The translations under genes and the position numbers were made by a program. A stretch of DNA of 64,000 nucleotides from Pseudomonadota bacterium (lineage in GTDB: Bacteria; Pseudomonadota; Alphaproteobacteria; Rhodospirillales; Magnetospirillaceae): assembly GCA_023426365.1 (NCBI GenBank), contig JAFAAW010000146.1:30459-94458 (forward strand), given 5' to 3'. Each line of letters opens with the position of its first letter. Positions within the stretch are counted from its first letter, which is position 1. Under the pieces are notes generated by a model that saw nothing but the letters and a program-made list of their open reading frames with translations, searched no databases and was not told where the DNA came from. This document shows, piece after piece, positions 6,969-16,014 of this stretch.

Positions 6969-8300
6969 TCAATAGGCCAGTTGGAAGCGCACGGGCTTGC
7001 CGACGGGATCGCCCACCAACTGGCCGTCCATCATCACCGGATTGCCGCGCACGATGGTGCCCACCGGCCAGCCGGTGACACGGGTGCCGTCGAACGGGGT
7101 CCAGCCGCAGCGGCTGACGATCCACTGGTTGGTGATCACGCGTTCGGCCTTCATGTCCACCAGGGTGAAATCGGCGTCATAGCCGAGCGCGATGCGGCCC
7201 TTGCCGGCCAGATTGTAGATTCGCGCAGGCCCGGCCGAGGTCAGGTCCACCAACCGCTCCAGGCTCAGGCGGCCGGCATTGACGTGGTCCAGCATCAGCG
7301 GCACCAGCGTCTGCACGCCGGTCATGCCCGACGGCGATTGCGGATAGGGCTTGTCCTTTTCCTCGCGGGTGTGCGGGGCGTGGTCGCTGCCCAGCACGTC
7401 CACGGTGCCGTCGTTGATGGCCCGCCACAGGCCCTCGCGGTGATGCGCCTCGCGGATCGGCGGGTTCATCTGGGCATAGGTGCCCAAGCGCTCGTAGCAT
7501 TCGGGCGCGGTCAGCGTCAGGTGCTGGGGCGTGGTTTCCACCGTCACCAGATCCTTGTGGCCGGCCAGATAGGCCATTTCCTCGGCGGTGGTGACGTGCA
7601 GGACGTGGACGCGGCGCTTGGCCGCCTCGGCCAGCGCGACCAGGCGCCGGGTGGCGCGCAACGCGGTCTCGGCATCGCGCCAGACGTGGTGGGCGCGGGG
7701 GTGGCCGGCCTCGTCGGCGATGTGCTTGCGCTCGATCAGGCGGTATTCGTCCTCGCAATGCACGGCGACGCGGCGGAAGCCCTGGGCCAGCACGCGGGCC
7801 AGGGTTTCGTCGTCGCTGACCAGCAGGTTGCCGGTGCTGGAGCCCATGAACACCTTGATGCCGGCGCAGCCGGGAAGGCGCTCCCACTGGGCCAGATGAT
7901 CGATGTTGTCGGCCGCCGCCCCCAGGAAGAAGGCGTGGTCGGTCCAGGTGCGGCCCTCGGCGCGCTTGAGCTTGTCCAGCAGCTCGGCGTCGGTGGTGGT
8001 GCCGGGCTTGGTGTTGGGCATCTCGAACACGGCGACCACGCCGCCCATGGCGGCGGCGGCGGTGCCGGTCGCCAGGTCCTCCTTGTGCTCCAGCCCCGGT
8101 TCGCGGAAATGCACCTGGGTGTCGATGACGCCGGGCAGCACATGCAGGCCGGCCACGTCGATCTCGGCCCCGGCGCTGGCGGCGGCCAGCCCGCCCAGCG
8201 CCACGATGCGGCCGTCGCGGACGCCGATATCGGTCTGTTCGCGGCCGTTGGGCGTGACGACAATGCCACCCTTGAGGATCAGGTCATAGGTCTGGGACAT
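6969..8300 (-). CDS. pyrC: Dihydroorotase, class I type
   Basis: This 443-residue amidohydrolase contains the metal-binding H-x-R of VHFREPG (H64, R66), a lysine suited to carbamylation (GIKVFMGSS, K149), histidines 181 and 235, and the catalytic Asp of GSDHAPH (D306). MPNTKPG is a typical dihydroorotase substrate-loop motif. It would close carbamoyl-aspartate to dihydroorotate in pyrimidine synthesis. An intact active site argues against the inactive PyrC' partner of aspartate transcarbamylase. No other pyr genes are nearby. It is last in a minus-strand operon, 12 bp after asnB, with a GGAG ribosome site. Hydantoinase or allantoinase is a less likely alternative. Confidence 0.85.
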   Translation of the reverse strand: MSQTYDLILKGGIVVTPNGREQTDIGVRDGRIVALGGLAAASAGAEIDVAGLHVLPGVIDTQVHFREPGLEHKEDLATGTAAAAMGGVVAVFEMPNTKPGTTTDAELLDKLKRAEGRTWTDHAFFLGAAADNIDHLAQWERLPGCAGIKVFMGSSTGNLLVSDDETLARVLAQGFRRVAVHCEDEYRLIERKHIADEAGHPRAHHVWRDAETALRATRRLVALAEAAKRRVHVLHVTTAEEMAYLAGHKDLVTVETTPQHLTLTAPECYERLGTYAQMNPPIREAHHREGLWRAINDGTVDVLGSDHAPHTREEKDKPYPQSPSGMTGVQTLVPLMLDHVNAGRLSLERLVDLTSAGPARIYNLAGKGRIALGYDADFTLVDMKAERVITNQWIVSRCGWTPFDGTRVTGWPVGTIVRGNPVMMDGQLVGDPVGKPVRFQLAY

Positions 8301-8312
8301 CAGAGTTCTCCG

Positions 8313-10064
8313 TCACGCCGACAGCATATCGAACACATCGCCCTGGGCGGCCCGGCCGTCAACATGGACGCGGTGCCACAGCGCATAGAACAGCAGCGTC
8401 CAGCAGGCAAAGCCGGTGCGCTTGTCACACGATCTATAAAGGGTTTTGACCGCGTCGGGCAGCGCGATGGCGCCGATGCAGGGCTGGCGCGCCACCAGTT
8501 CGCCCAAATCCGGGCGGGCGGCGATCCATTGGGCCACCGGCACGGTGAAGCCGCGCTTCCTGTCGAAAGGCCGCGCGGCGGGCAGCGCCTTGTCCAGCCA
8601 CAGCCGCAACAGCCATTTGCCCGAATGCCGGCGCACCTTCCACTTGTCGGGCAGGGCAAAGGCGAAGCGGGCCACCTCGGAATCCAGGAAGGGCACGCGG
8701 CCCTCGATCCCGTTATGCATCAGGCAGCGGTCGGCCTTGATCAGCAGGTCGTTGGGCAGCCAGTCGGCGCAATCGGTGGCCTGGGCCGCCTGCAGGCGCG
8801 AGCGGTGGGGCAGGCGGGCGGCGCGTTCGGCGGCGGCGTAGCGGTCGCGCCAGCCCTCGGGCGGGCGGCGTAGCACGTCCAGGCCGTCGAAGGTGCCGGT
8901 GCGCCGCATGGCCTTGGCGAACGGCCAGGGCCGCATGGCGCCGCGATAGCGGCCATAGCCGCCGAACAACTCGTCGCCGCCCTCGCCGGCCAGGATGACC
9001 TTGACCTCGGCCCGCGCCCGCTCGGCCAGCAGATAGGTGGGCAGGGTGGCGTAATCGGCGGCCGGGTCGTCCATGGCGGCGGCGACGCGCGGCAGCAGCG
9101 ACCAGAAATGGGCTTCGGTGAATTCCACTTCCACATGCTGTGCCCCCACCGCCTGGGCCAGGGCGCGCGCATGGTCGCGTTCGTCATGCACGCGCGCGCC
9201 GGGAAAGCCGGCGGTGAAGGCCAGCACCGGGCGCGGGTTCAGCCGCGCCATCATGGCCAGCAGGGCGGAACTGTCGATGCCGCCGGACAGGAACATGCCG
9301 TAGGGCACGTCGGCGCGCTGGTGCACGTCCACCGAATCCATCAGCACCTGGTCGAGCCGGTCCAGCAGCGTGCCGGCGTCGCCCCGCTCGACGCCGTTTT
9401 CCGGCAAGGCGGGGATCAGGCGCGATTCCACCACGCGGCCGTCCTCGACCACCAGCGTCTCGCCCGGGCGCACGCGGCGGATGCCGGCGAAAATGGTGTC
9501 GGTGCCGCAGGTGAACTGAAGCTGCAGCAATTCGTGCAGGGCCTGCGGGTCCACCCGGGCCGCCACCAGGCCGGCGCGGACCAGCGCCGACGGCTCGGAC
9601 GCGAAGGCCAGCCCCCACGCCCCCTCGGCCACGTAAAGCGGCTTGATGCCGAACGGATCGCGCGCCAGCACCACGCGGCGCTCGGCAGGGTCGTGGATGG
9701 CGATGGCGTACATGCCGCGCAACGACCGGGCAAAGGCGAGGCCGGTGCGCGCGTACAGATGCAGCGGCGGTTCGCTGTCCGACGCGGTGGCAAAGGTCAC
9801 GTCGGGCAGCGCCGCCTTCAGCTCGATGTAATTGTAGATCTCGCCATTGGCGACGATGGCGCGGCCGTCGCCGTCCAGGATGGGCTGGCGGCCGCCTTCC
9901 AGGTCGATGATGGCCAGCCGGGTCTGCACCAGGCCCACATTGTCGCGGATGTAATCGCCGCGGCCGTCGGGGCCGCGATGGCCCAGGCAATCGGCCAGCC
10001 GCGCAAGCAACGCCGGGTCGGGGCGCTGGCCGTTGGGCGCGACGATGCCGGCGATGCCGCACAT
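8313..10064 (-). CDS. asnB: Asparagine synthase, glutamine-hydrolysing (AsnB-type amidotransferase)
   Basis: The 583-residue protein starts MCGIAGIV, so Cys2 is the class II glutaminase nucleophile after Met removal. LGHRGPDG and ANGEIYNY (73-80) complete the glutaminase domain. The synthetase half has the pyrophosphate loop SGGIDSS (260-266) and GEGGDELFGGYGRYRG. It would transfer ammonia from glutamine to an AMP-activated carboxylate. Being between two glycosyltransferases and coupled to them (TGATG overlap with the upstream stop) suggests it may amidate a surface sugar or peptide rather than make free asparagine. Some family members do this. The sequence does not settle the substrate. Confidence 0.85.
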   Translation of the reverse strand: MCGIAGIVAPNGQRPDPALLARLADCLGHRGPDGRGDYIRDNVGLVQTRLAIIDLEGGRQPILDGDGRAIVANGEIYNYIELKAALPDVTFATASDSEPPLHLYARTGLAFARSLRGMYAIAIHDPAERRVVLARDPFGIKPLYVAEGAWGLAFASEPSALVRAGLVAARVDPQALHELLQLQFTCGTDTIFAGIRRVRPGETLVVEDGRVVESRLIPALPENGVERGDAGTLLDRLDQVLMDSVDVHQRADVPYGMFLSGGIDSSALLAMMARLNPRPVLAFTAGFPGARVHDERDHARALAQAVGAQHVEVEFTEAHFWSLLPRVAAAMDDPAADYATLPTYLLAERARAEVKVILAGEGGDELFGGYGRYRGAMRPWPFAKAMRRTGTFDGLDVLRRPPEGWRDRYAAAERAARLPHRSRLQAAQATDCADWLPNDLLIKADRCLMHNGIEGRVPFLDSEVARFAFALPDKWKVRRHSGKWLLRLWLDKALPAARPFDRKRGFTVPVAQWIAARPDLGELVARQPCIGAIALPDAVKTLYRSCDKRTGFACWTLLFYALWHRVHVDGRAAQGDVFDMLSA

Positions 10065-11089
10065 CAGCGTCTGACCTTGTCGAAGAACTCCAGATAGCGG
10101 GCGACCACGGCGGCCTCGGTGAACTGCTCCTCATAGGCCTGGCGGCCCGAGGCGCCCACATGGGCGGCCAGCAGGCGGTCCTCGATCAGGCGGTTGATGG
10201 CACCGGCCATGGCATCGGGATCGTCCAGCGGCACCAGCATGCCGTCGATGCCGTCCTCGATCAGTTGGCTGGGGCCTTCGGCGGCGGCGGCGACCACCGG
10301 GATGCCCTGCGCCCACGCCTCGATCACCACGTTGCCCAAGGGTTCGTGGCGCGACGGACAGACGAACAGGTCGGCGGCGGCGAACAGGCTGGCGACGTCC
10401 TCGCGCCAGCCCAGGAAACGGATGCGGGAAATGACGCCGGCCCGCGCCGCCAGCGTCTCCAGTTCGGCGCGCAACGGCCCTTCGCCGGCCAGCCACACAT
10501 AGGCCTCGGGCACGGCGACCAGCGCCTTGATCAGCACGTCGAACGCCTTGTTGGGATGCAGCCGCCCCAGCGCCAGGATCAGCGGCGCCGTCTCGGGCGT
10601 GGAAAAGGTCTTGCGGCTGACAGCCGGCGCCTTGGCGTCGGTGACGAAGTTGGGGACGTAATGGACCCGCTCCTCGGGCCAGCCCTGGCCCACGATCCAG
10701 TCCACGATGTCCTGGGTGTTGCCGATCAGGTGATCGGCGCCGCGGTAATATTTCAGGTCGTAATAGCCGCCCAGGCGGCCGACCCGCACGAACGGCCCAC
10801 GCGGGCAAAAGCGGCTGGCGCGGTTCATCCAGGTCAGCACCACGTCGGGCCTGAACGCGTCCACCGCCTTGCGAAAGCCCATATGGGTCCGCACGTCCAG
10901 CCGGCCGCCGAAGGGCAGTTCCGTCACCGCCAGCCCGGCATCGCGCAACGCCTGGGCGCGGCGCGGATTGTCGCGGATCAGGATGTGCTGTTCGACCCCG
11001 GCGCGGTGAAGCGCGGGTGCGAGGCGCTCGAAGAATGCCTCGGCGCCGCCGCGATCGGCGCCGGCCATGGCTTGCAGCAGGCGGGTCAT
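10064..11089 (-). CDS. Glycosyltransferase, GT4/GT-B type
   Basis: The 341-residue protein begins MTRLLQAMAGADRGGAEAFF, the usual N-terminal acceptor domain with the GG-AE motif, and includes the nucleotide-sugar domain with LILALGRLHPNKAFDVLIKA. A glutamate-rich donor site follows in CPSRHEPLGNVVIEAWAQG. It is a retaining transferase by family. The ATG at 11089 sits in an ATGA overlap with the preceding gene, and the stop overlaps the asnB start by one base, so the three are translationally coupled. The acceptor is unknown; lipopolysaccharide or capsule assembly is likely. Confidence 0.85.
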   Translation of the reverse strand: MTRLLQAMAGADRGGAEAFFERLAPALHRAGVEQHILIRDNPRRAQALRDAGLAVTELPFGGRLDVRTHMGFRKAVDAFRPDVVLTWMNRASRFCPRGPFVRVGRLGGYYDLKYYRGADHLIGNTQDIVDWIVGQGWPEERVHYVPNFVTDAKAPAVSRKTFSTPETAPLILALGRLHPNKAFDVLIKALVAVPEAYVWLAGEGPLRAELETLAARAGVISRIRFLGWREDVASLFAAADLFVCPSRHEPLGNVVIEAWAQGIPVVAAAAEGPSQLIEDGIDGMLVPLDDPDAMAGAINRLIEDRLLAAHVGASGRQAYEEQFTEAAVVARYLEFFDKVRR

Positions 11090-12111
11090 GTCAGCAGCGC
11101 CTCGAATCGTTCGGCGGCCGCGTCCCACGAACGGCCGGCATACAGGGATTTCGCCTCGGCCCCCATGCCCGCCGCGACACCCGCATCGGCCAGCAGCATG
11201 GTGGCCAGGTTGGCGAAGGCGTCGTCGTCGGGAACCACATAGGCCGAGCGGCCGTTGGCCACCCGCTCGGGCGCCGCCCCCAGCGGACGCAGCACGGCGG
11301 GCAGGCCGGCGGCCTGGGATTCCATCAGGGTAAAGGCGGTGGTGTCGCCCTCGTGCCCCGGATACAGGTGCACCCGCGCCTCGCGATAGGCCTGGGCCAT
11401 GGCGTTGTCGCCGCCCGGCCGCTGGACGACGATGCCGTGCTCGCGCGCGGCCAGCACCCGCTCGGCCAGGGGGCGCAGGGCGTCGTCGATGTCGCCGCCC
11501 TCGGCTGCCTTGGCCAGCCCCATGGAATGGATGTGCAGCTCGGCCTCGGGCGCGGCGGGGCGGATGCGCTCCAGCCACAGGGTCAGCAGCCAGTCCAGGC
11601 CGTGGTTGGGATGGGTGGTGACGATGGCGCGCGGCGGCACCGCGGGCGCGGTGGCGATGTCGGCCAGGAAGTCGGCCTTGACGGCCGGCGGCAGGGCCGC
11701 CACCTGCGCCTTGCCAAGGGCCAGGCCCTCGACCTGGGCGGCCGAGGACACCAGCACCAGCGGCTTCAGGTCCTTGACCGGGCCGGCGGCGGCGGCGCGT
11801 TCGATCTGGCGGGCGGTCGCGGTGGTCCACAGCACGCGGCGGCGCGCCTGACGCACGAATTCCAGCAGCGCGGGCTTGCGGAAGGCCACCAGAACGTCGG
11901 TGACCAGCGGCTTGGCGGTGTCCAGCGGCTCCCACTGGCATCCCTCGATGAACAGGCTCCAGCGGCAGCGGTTATAGACCGTGACCGTGTGGCCGCGCCG
12001 GGCCAGCGCGCCGGGCAGGGCGGCGAAGGCCTTTTCGGCCCCGCCAAGGGCGCGGGCCGAGGCGGTGAAGCCGTCGAACGGGATGGAATCATCGACAAGG
12101 GTTATATGCAT
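11086..12111 (-). CDS. Glycosyltransferase, GT-B type, first gene of the operon
   Basis: The 341-residue protein starts at the ATG at 12111, MHITLVDDSIPFDGF, and has an ALGGAEKAFAALP acceptor-domain motif near residue 23. The C-terminal donor domain contains YPGHEGDTTAFTLMESQAAG, with the E-x7-E type spacing of GT4 enzymes. It heads a four-gene minus-strand operon (two transferases, asnB, dihydroorotase). The next transferase starts inside its stop codon. The 126-bp gap to the divergent ygfZ gene should hold both promoters. Its sugar donor and acceptor cannot be told from sequence. Confidence 0.78.
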   Translation of the reverse strand: MHITLVDDSIPFDGFTASARALGGAEKAFAALPGALARRGHTVTVYNRCRWSLFIEGCQWEPLDTAKPLVTDVLVAFRKPALLEFVRQARRRVLWTTATARQIERAAAAGPVKDLKPLVLVSSAAQVEGLALGKAQVAALPPAVKADFLADIATAPAVPPRAIVTTHPNHGLDWLLTLWLERIRPAAPEAELHIHSMGLAKAAEGGDIDDALRPLAERVLAAREHGIVVQRPGGDNAMAQAYREARVHLYPGHEGDTTAFTLMESQAAGLPAVLRPLGAAPERVANGRSAYVVPDDDAFANLATMLLADAGVAAGMGAEAKSLYAGRSWDAAAERFEALLT

Positions 12112-12237
12112 CGTCCCCCTTATAGTGCGAGCGGCACGTCTCGCCAAGGCTGGAACGGGCGCGGGCGGGGTTGCCAAGCCCTCGCGCTTGCCCCACCTTT
12201 GGCATTGTCCGCCGCGCCTTTCGGAGTTCTGGCTGCC

Positions 12238-13101
12238 ATGCAATCGTGTTTCACCCGTCTTGACCGTGCCGTTATTTCGGTTTCCGGCGACGACCGGGTC
12301 GGCTTCCTTCAGGGTCTGGTCTCCAACGACGTCGCCAAGGCGGATGCCGGCCATGCCCTCTGGGCGGCGTTCCTGACGCCGCAGGGCAAGTTCCTCTATG
12401 ACCTGTTCATCGTCGGGCAAGGCGACGCCCTGCTGATCGACGTGGAGGCGGCGCGGGCCGAGGAGTTCCGCAAGAAGCTGTCGCTTTACAAGCTGCGCGC
12501 CAAGGTGGCCATCGCCGCCACCGAATTGTCGGTCTTCGCGGTGACCAACGCCGCCGCCTTGGGCCTTGCGGCCGCGCCGGGCGCCGCCCGCGCCTTCGGC
12601 GACGGCGTGGCCTATACCGATCCGCGTCCGGTCGCGCTGGGGGCGCGCGTGGTGTTGGCCTCGCCCGAGCCGCTGGTGGCCGCCGGACTGGCCGAAGGCG
12701 ATCTGGCCGCCTGGGACGATGCGCGCATCCGCGCGGGCATTCCCGACGGCAGCCGCGACATGCTGGTGGATCGGGCGCTGCTGCTGGAAAACGGCTTCGA
12801 GGAACTGGGCGGCGTCGATTTCCAGAAGGGCTGCTACATGGGCCAGGAATTGACGGCGCGCACCAAGTATCGCGGGCTGGTGAAGAAGCGCCTGCTGCCG
12901 GTGACCATCGACGGCCCGGTGCCCGCGCCCGGCACGCCGCTTCTGGCCGATGGCGCAGAGGCGGGCGAGATGCGCTCGGCCTGCGGGCAGATGGGCCTGG
13001 CCCTGGTCCGGCTCGACTATCTCAGGGCGACGCTTGCCGCCGGCGAGGCGCGGCTGAGCGTGCAGGTGCCGGACTGGGTGCGGCTGCCGGATGCGGAATA
13101 G
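12238..13101 (+). CDS. ygfZ: Folate-binding YgfZ/GcvT-like protein (iron-sulfur cluster maturation)
   Basis: The 287-residue protein has the YgfZ signature KGCYMGQELTARTKYRG near residue 197, whose Cys is required in E. coli. It also has an N-terminal GcvT-like folate-binding fold (DRVGFLQGLVSNDV, AAFLTPQGKFLYDLF). In bacteria YgfZ supports tetrahydrofolate-dependent repair or assembly of certain [4Fe-4S] enzymes such as MiaB. The ATG at 12238 has CGGAG upstream. A much longer frame is open upstream of this ATG, but it is antisense to the glycosyltransferase and not real. Confidence 0.9.
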   Translation: MQSCFTRLDRAVISVSGDDRVGFLQGLVSNDVAKADAGHALWAAFLTPQGKFLYDLFIVGQGDALLIDVEAARAEEFRKKLSLYKLRAKVAIAATELSVFAVTNAAALGLAAAPGAARAFGDGVAYTDPRPVALGARVVLASPEPLVAAGLAEGDLAAWDDARIRAGIPDGSRDMLVDRALLLENGFEELGGVDFQKGCYMGQELTARTKYRGLVKKRLLPVTIDGPVPAPGTPLLADGAEAGEMRSACGQMGLALVRLDYLRATLAAGEARLSVQVPDWVRLPDAE

Positions 13102-13130
13102 GCGCCTCGCGCGGGGCGGGGCGCCCGCCC

Positions 13131-14417
13131 TTATTCCTTGAATTCCTCGATCGGGTGGCTGTGGCCGGCGAAGAAGCAAAAGCCGTTGCGGCCCGCATGC
13201 TTGACCCGGTACATGGCGATGTCGGCGGCCTTGCACACCTCTTCCATGGTGTTGCCGTCATCGGGGAACACGGCGACGCCGATCGAGGCGCCGATCTGGC
13301 AAGGGTGGCCGTGATAATCCACCGGCCGCGACAGCGTTTCCACGATCTTGCGGGCCACCAGCGCCGCTTCGTTGGGGCGCTGGATTTCCTCGACCACCAC
13401 CACGAATTCGTCGCCGCCGACGCGCGCCACCGTGTCCGACGAGCGCACGCAGGCCGCCAGGCGTTCCGACACCTCGCGCAGCACGTGGTCGCCGGCCTCG
13501 TGGCCCAGGGTGTCGTTGATGGGCTTGAACTTGTCCAGGTCCACGTACAGCACCGCCATGCGCCCGCCATGGCGCTTGGCGCGGGCCAGCGCATGGTTCA
13601 TGCGGTCGTTCAGCAGGTTGCGGTTGGGCAGGCCGGTCAGGTTGTCGTGATGGGCCAGCCGGCGGATGCGGTCCTCGTTCTCCTTGCGCTCGGAAATGTC
13701 GCGCAGGATGGCGGTGAACAAGCGGTGGCGGCCGTGGCGCAGTTCGGAAACCGAGATTTCCATGGGAAAAGTGGTGCCGTCGTTGCGCCGTCCGACCCCT
13801 TCCACCAGACGCCCCATCAGGGTGGGGAACAGGCCCGACATATAGGCGTCGAAAAAACGCTGGTGATGGTCGCGCATGTCGTCGGGCATCAGGTCGCTCA
13901 GGTCCATGCCGGCCATCTGCCCGCGCTTGTAGCCAAACATGCGCTCGGCCGCCGGGTTGGCCGATTCCAGGCGGCCCGAATCGTTGACCGTGACGATGCC
14001 CTCCGCCACCGAGGCCAGGATGCCCTGGAGCCGTTCCTCGCGCTCGCGCAGGGCCTCGGCCGACTTGACGAATTTCGAGATGTCGCGCCCTTCGATGAAG
14101 AAGACGTCGTCGGTGGGGACGCGGCGCACGCGCAATTCCGCCTCGAACACGCTGCCGTCGGCGCGCGACAGCTTGAGCGGCAGGAATTCCTCCTCGGCCA
14201 GCAATTCCCAGCCGGCTTCCATCAGGAAGCGGTAATCCTCGACCACCCATTCCTCGAACGGGCTGCCGATGGCGTCGTCGGCGGAGGCAAGGCCCAGCAT
14301 GCGCACGCCGGCATTGTTCAGGAAGATCACCTGATTGTTGCGCAGCAGGCACACCAAGGAGGACGCGAGTTCAAGCAGCTCGCGGTCGAGAACGACGGTC
14401 GCGGTACGTGTCGCCAC
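13131..14417 (-). CDS. PAS-PAS-GGDEF diguanylate cyclase
   Basis: The 428-residue soluble protein has two PAS domains (about residues 8-120 and 130-250), with a short helix KSAEALREREERLQGILA between them. A GGDEF domain follows from about 260. The active site VGGDEFVVVVEE is intact, and five residues upstream the RSSD motif gives a complete product-inhibition I-site. It should make cyclic-di-GMP from two GTP in response to a signal sensed by PAS. There is no EAL domain. I chose the GTG at 14417 because GAGGTGA lies eight bases upstream; the GTG at 14429 overlaps that ribosome site. It converges on ygfZ with a 29-bp gap. Confidence 0.92.
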   Translation of the reverse strand: MATRTATVVLDRELLELASSLVCLLRNNQVIFLNNAGVRMLGLASADDAIGSPFEEWVVEDYRFLMEAGWELLAEEEFLPLKLSRADGSVFEAELRVRRVPTDDVFFIEGRDISKFVKSAEALREREERLQGILASVAEGIVTVNDSGRLESANPAAERMFGYKRGQMAGMDLSDLMPDDMRDHHQRFFDAYMSGLFPTLMGRLVEGVGRRNDGTTFPMEISVSELRHGRHRLFTAILRDISERKENEDRIRRLAHHDNLTGLPNRNLLNDRMNHALARAKRHGGRMAVLYVDLDKFKPINDTLGHEAGDHVLREVSERLAACVRSSDTVARVGGDEFVVVVEEIQRPNEAALVARKIVETLSRPVDYHGHPCQIGASIGVAVFPDDGNTMEEVCKAADIAMYRVKHAGRNGFCFFAGHSHPIEEFKE

Positions 14418-14459
14418 GGATGCCGTCACCTCTTCTCACCCCCGTTACCCATTTGGTTA

Positions 14460-14488
14460 ATGGTCGGGCCAAAGGGGGCCAAAGTCAA
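14460..14488 (-). promoter_or_regulatory. Possible promoter of the diguanylate cyclase gene
   Basis: On the minus strand TTGACT (14488-14483) is followed after 17 bases by GACCAT (14465-14460). The -35 box is good and the -10 box weak (three of six). Confidence 0.3.
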
Positions 14489-14513
14489 CTGCCCACAGCA
14501 TGGGAGAGCGGCG

Positions 14514-15437
14514 TCACCCGGCCGATAGCCGTTCGCGCAACTGGGCCAGCCGGGTGAAGGGGGATGCCCCCGCCGGCAGCGACAGGTCGCCGGCCCGGCG
14601 CACCCCCTCGCGGCCCCAGCGCTCGCGCACCGCTTCCTCCAGCCAGGCCTGGGACTGGCCGTGGCGGGCGGCGGCCAGGCGGCCGCCCTGGGCCAGGAAG
14701 GCGGCGTGGCTGTCGATGGCCTCGACCAGTCCGTCGATGCCGTCGCGGCGCATGGACGACACCATCAGCACCGGCACCGTCCAGCCGTCGCCGTCGTCGC
14801 CGGTTCCGCCCAGCGACAGCGCGCCCAGCACGTCGGCGCGGGCGCGGCGGGCCTCTTTCTCCATGTCGGCCTTGGTCACCACCACCACATGGGGGATTTC
14901 GGCAATGCCGGCCTTCATGAATTGCAGGGAGTCGCCCGATCCCGGCTGCACGCAGAACAGCACGGTGTCGGCCACGCCGACCACGTCGGTCTCGCTTTGG
15001 CCGACGCCGACAGTCTCGATCAGCACCACGTCGTAAAGGGCGCGCATCAGCACCATGGACGACACCGTCAGCGCCGCCAGCCCGCCCAGGCGGTCGCGCG
15101 CGGCCATGGAGCGCACGAAGATGCCCTGGTCCTCGGGGTCGGTGGACAGGCGGGTGCGGTCGCCCAGGAGCGCGCCGCCCGACCGGCGCGACGACGGATC
15201 GACGGCGATGCAGCCGACCGTGCGGCCCCGGCCGCGCCAATTGGCGATCAGCGCGTTCATCAGGGTGGATTTGCCCACCCCCGGCGGGCCGGTCATGCCC
15301 ACCACCTGGGCGACCGGCGCGGCGTGGGCGGCGTCCAGCAGCGCCACCGTCTCGGGCGCGTCGGGGGCCCGTTCCAGCAGGGCCAGCGCCTTGGCGAGGG
15401 CGGCCTTGCCGCCGGTGCGGATGTCGTCGAGCGTCAT
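14514..15437 (-). CDS. meaB: MeaB/ArgK-type GTPase, chaperone of methylmalonyl-CoA mutase
   Basis: This 307-residue G3E GTPase carries GPPGVGKSTL (P-loop, about residue 50), AVDPSSRRSGGALLGDRTR (the MeaB switch segment) and ETVGVGQSE (switch II). VTKADMEKEA gives base recognition. MeaB gates cobalamin loading and protects methylmalonyl-CoA mutase. The old name ArgK (arginine transport kinase) is an artefact. The mutase genes are not in this window, so any partner is elsewhere. It is divergent from dsbB with a 67-bp shared region. Length is near the family norm of about 320. Confidence 0.92.
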   Translation of the reverse strand: MTLDDIRTGGKAALAKALALLERAPDAPETVALLDAAHAAPVAQVVGMTGPPGVGKSTLMNALIANWRGRGRTVGCIAVDPSSRRSGGALLGDRTRLSTDPEDQGIFVRSMAARDRLGGLAALTVSSMVLMRALYDVVLIETVGVGQSETDVVGVADTVLFCVQPGSGDSLQFMKAGIAEIPHVVVVTKADMEKEARRARADVLGALSLGGTGDDGDGWTVPVLMVSSMRRDGIDGLVEAIDSHAAFLAQGGRLAAARHGQSQAWLEEAVRERWGREGVRRAGDLSLPAGASPFTRLAQLRERLSAG

Positions 15438-15504
15438 GATGGGCGATCATCCCCGTCCGGGCCGATGTGGTCAAGCGGCCATGGCTTTGCTATGGTCCGC
15501 CCCC

Positions 15505-16014
15505 ATGAGAACCATTCCATCGCGGCTGGTGCCGCTTCTGGTGCTGATGGTGTGCGCGGGCGCGCTGGCCGTCGCGCTGATCGCCCAATACGGCTTCGGG
15601 CTGAAGCCGTGCGAGCTGTGCATCGCCCAGCGCGTGCCGTTCGTGGTGGCCGGCATATTGGCGGCGCTGGCGCTGCTGGGCCGGGCGGCGGCGCTGCGCC
15701 GCGCGCTGATGGTGCTGGCGGCGCTGGCCTTTCTGGTCAATGCCGGCATCGCCGTCTACCACGTCGGCGTCGAGCAGAAATGGTGGGCGGCCAGTTGCGC
15801 CTCAGCCCAGGGCGGGCCGGTGGCGGTGACCGATCTGGCCGCCATGATGGCCAAGCCGGTCGAGGCCCGTTGCGACGAACCCGCCTGGGCCTGGCACGGC
15901 ATCACCATGGCGGCCATGAATATCGTGTTTTCCGGCGGTCTGGCCGTGGTCACCCTGGTGCTGGTCCGCCGCATGGAGAAAGTCGCGGGCACCCGCGTGG
16001 AGACATCAGCATGA
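15505..16014 (+). CDS. dsbB: DsbB-family disulfide bond formation protein
   Basis: The 169-residue integral membrane protein has four hydrophobic segments (about residues 8-30, 40-60, 65-88, 130-155). The periplasmic C-x-x-C of KPCELCIAQR matches DsbB, and a second pair of cysteines lies in the next loop (SCASAQ and ARCDEP). It would reoxidise DsbA-like thiol oxidases and pass electrons to ubiquinone. I start at the ATG at 15505; an in-frame ATG eight codons upstream is possible. Its stop overlaps the coq7 start (ATGA), which links it to a ubiquinone-synthesis gene. Confidence 0.88.
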   Translation: MRTIPSRLVPLLVLMVCAGALAVALIAQYGFGLKPCELCIAQRVPFVVAGILAALALLGRAAALRRALMVLAALAFLVNAGIAVYHVGVEQKWWAASCASAQGGPVAVTDLAAMMAKPVEARCDEPAWAWHGITMAAMNIVFSGGLAVVTLVLVRRMEKVAGTRVETSA

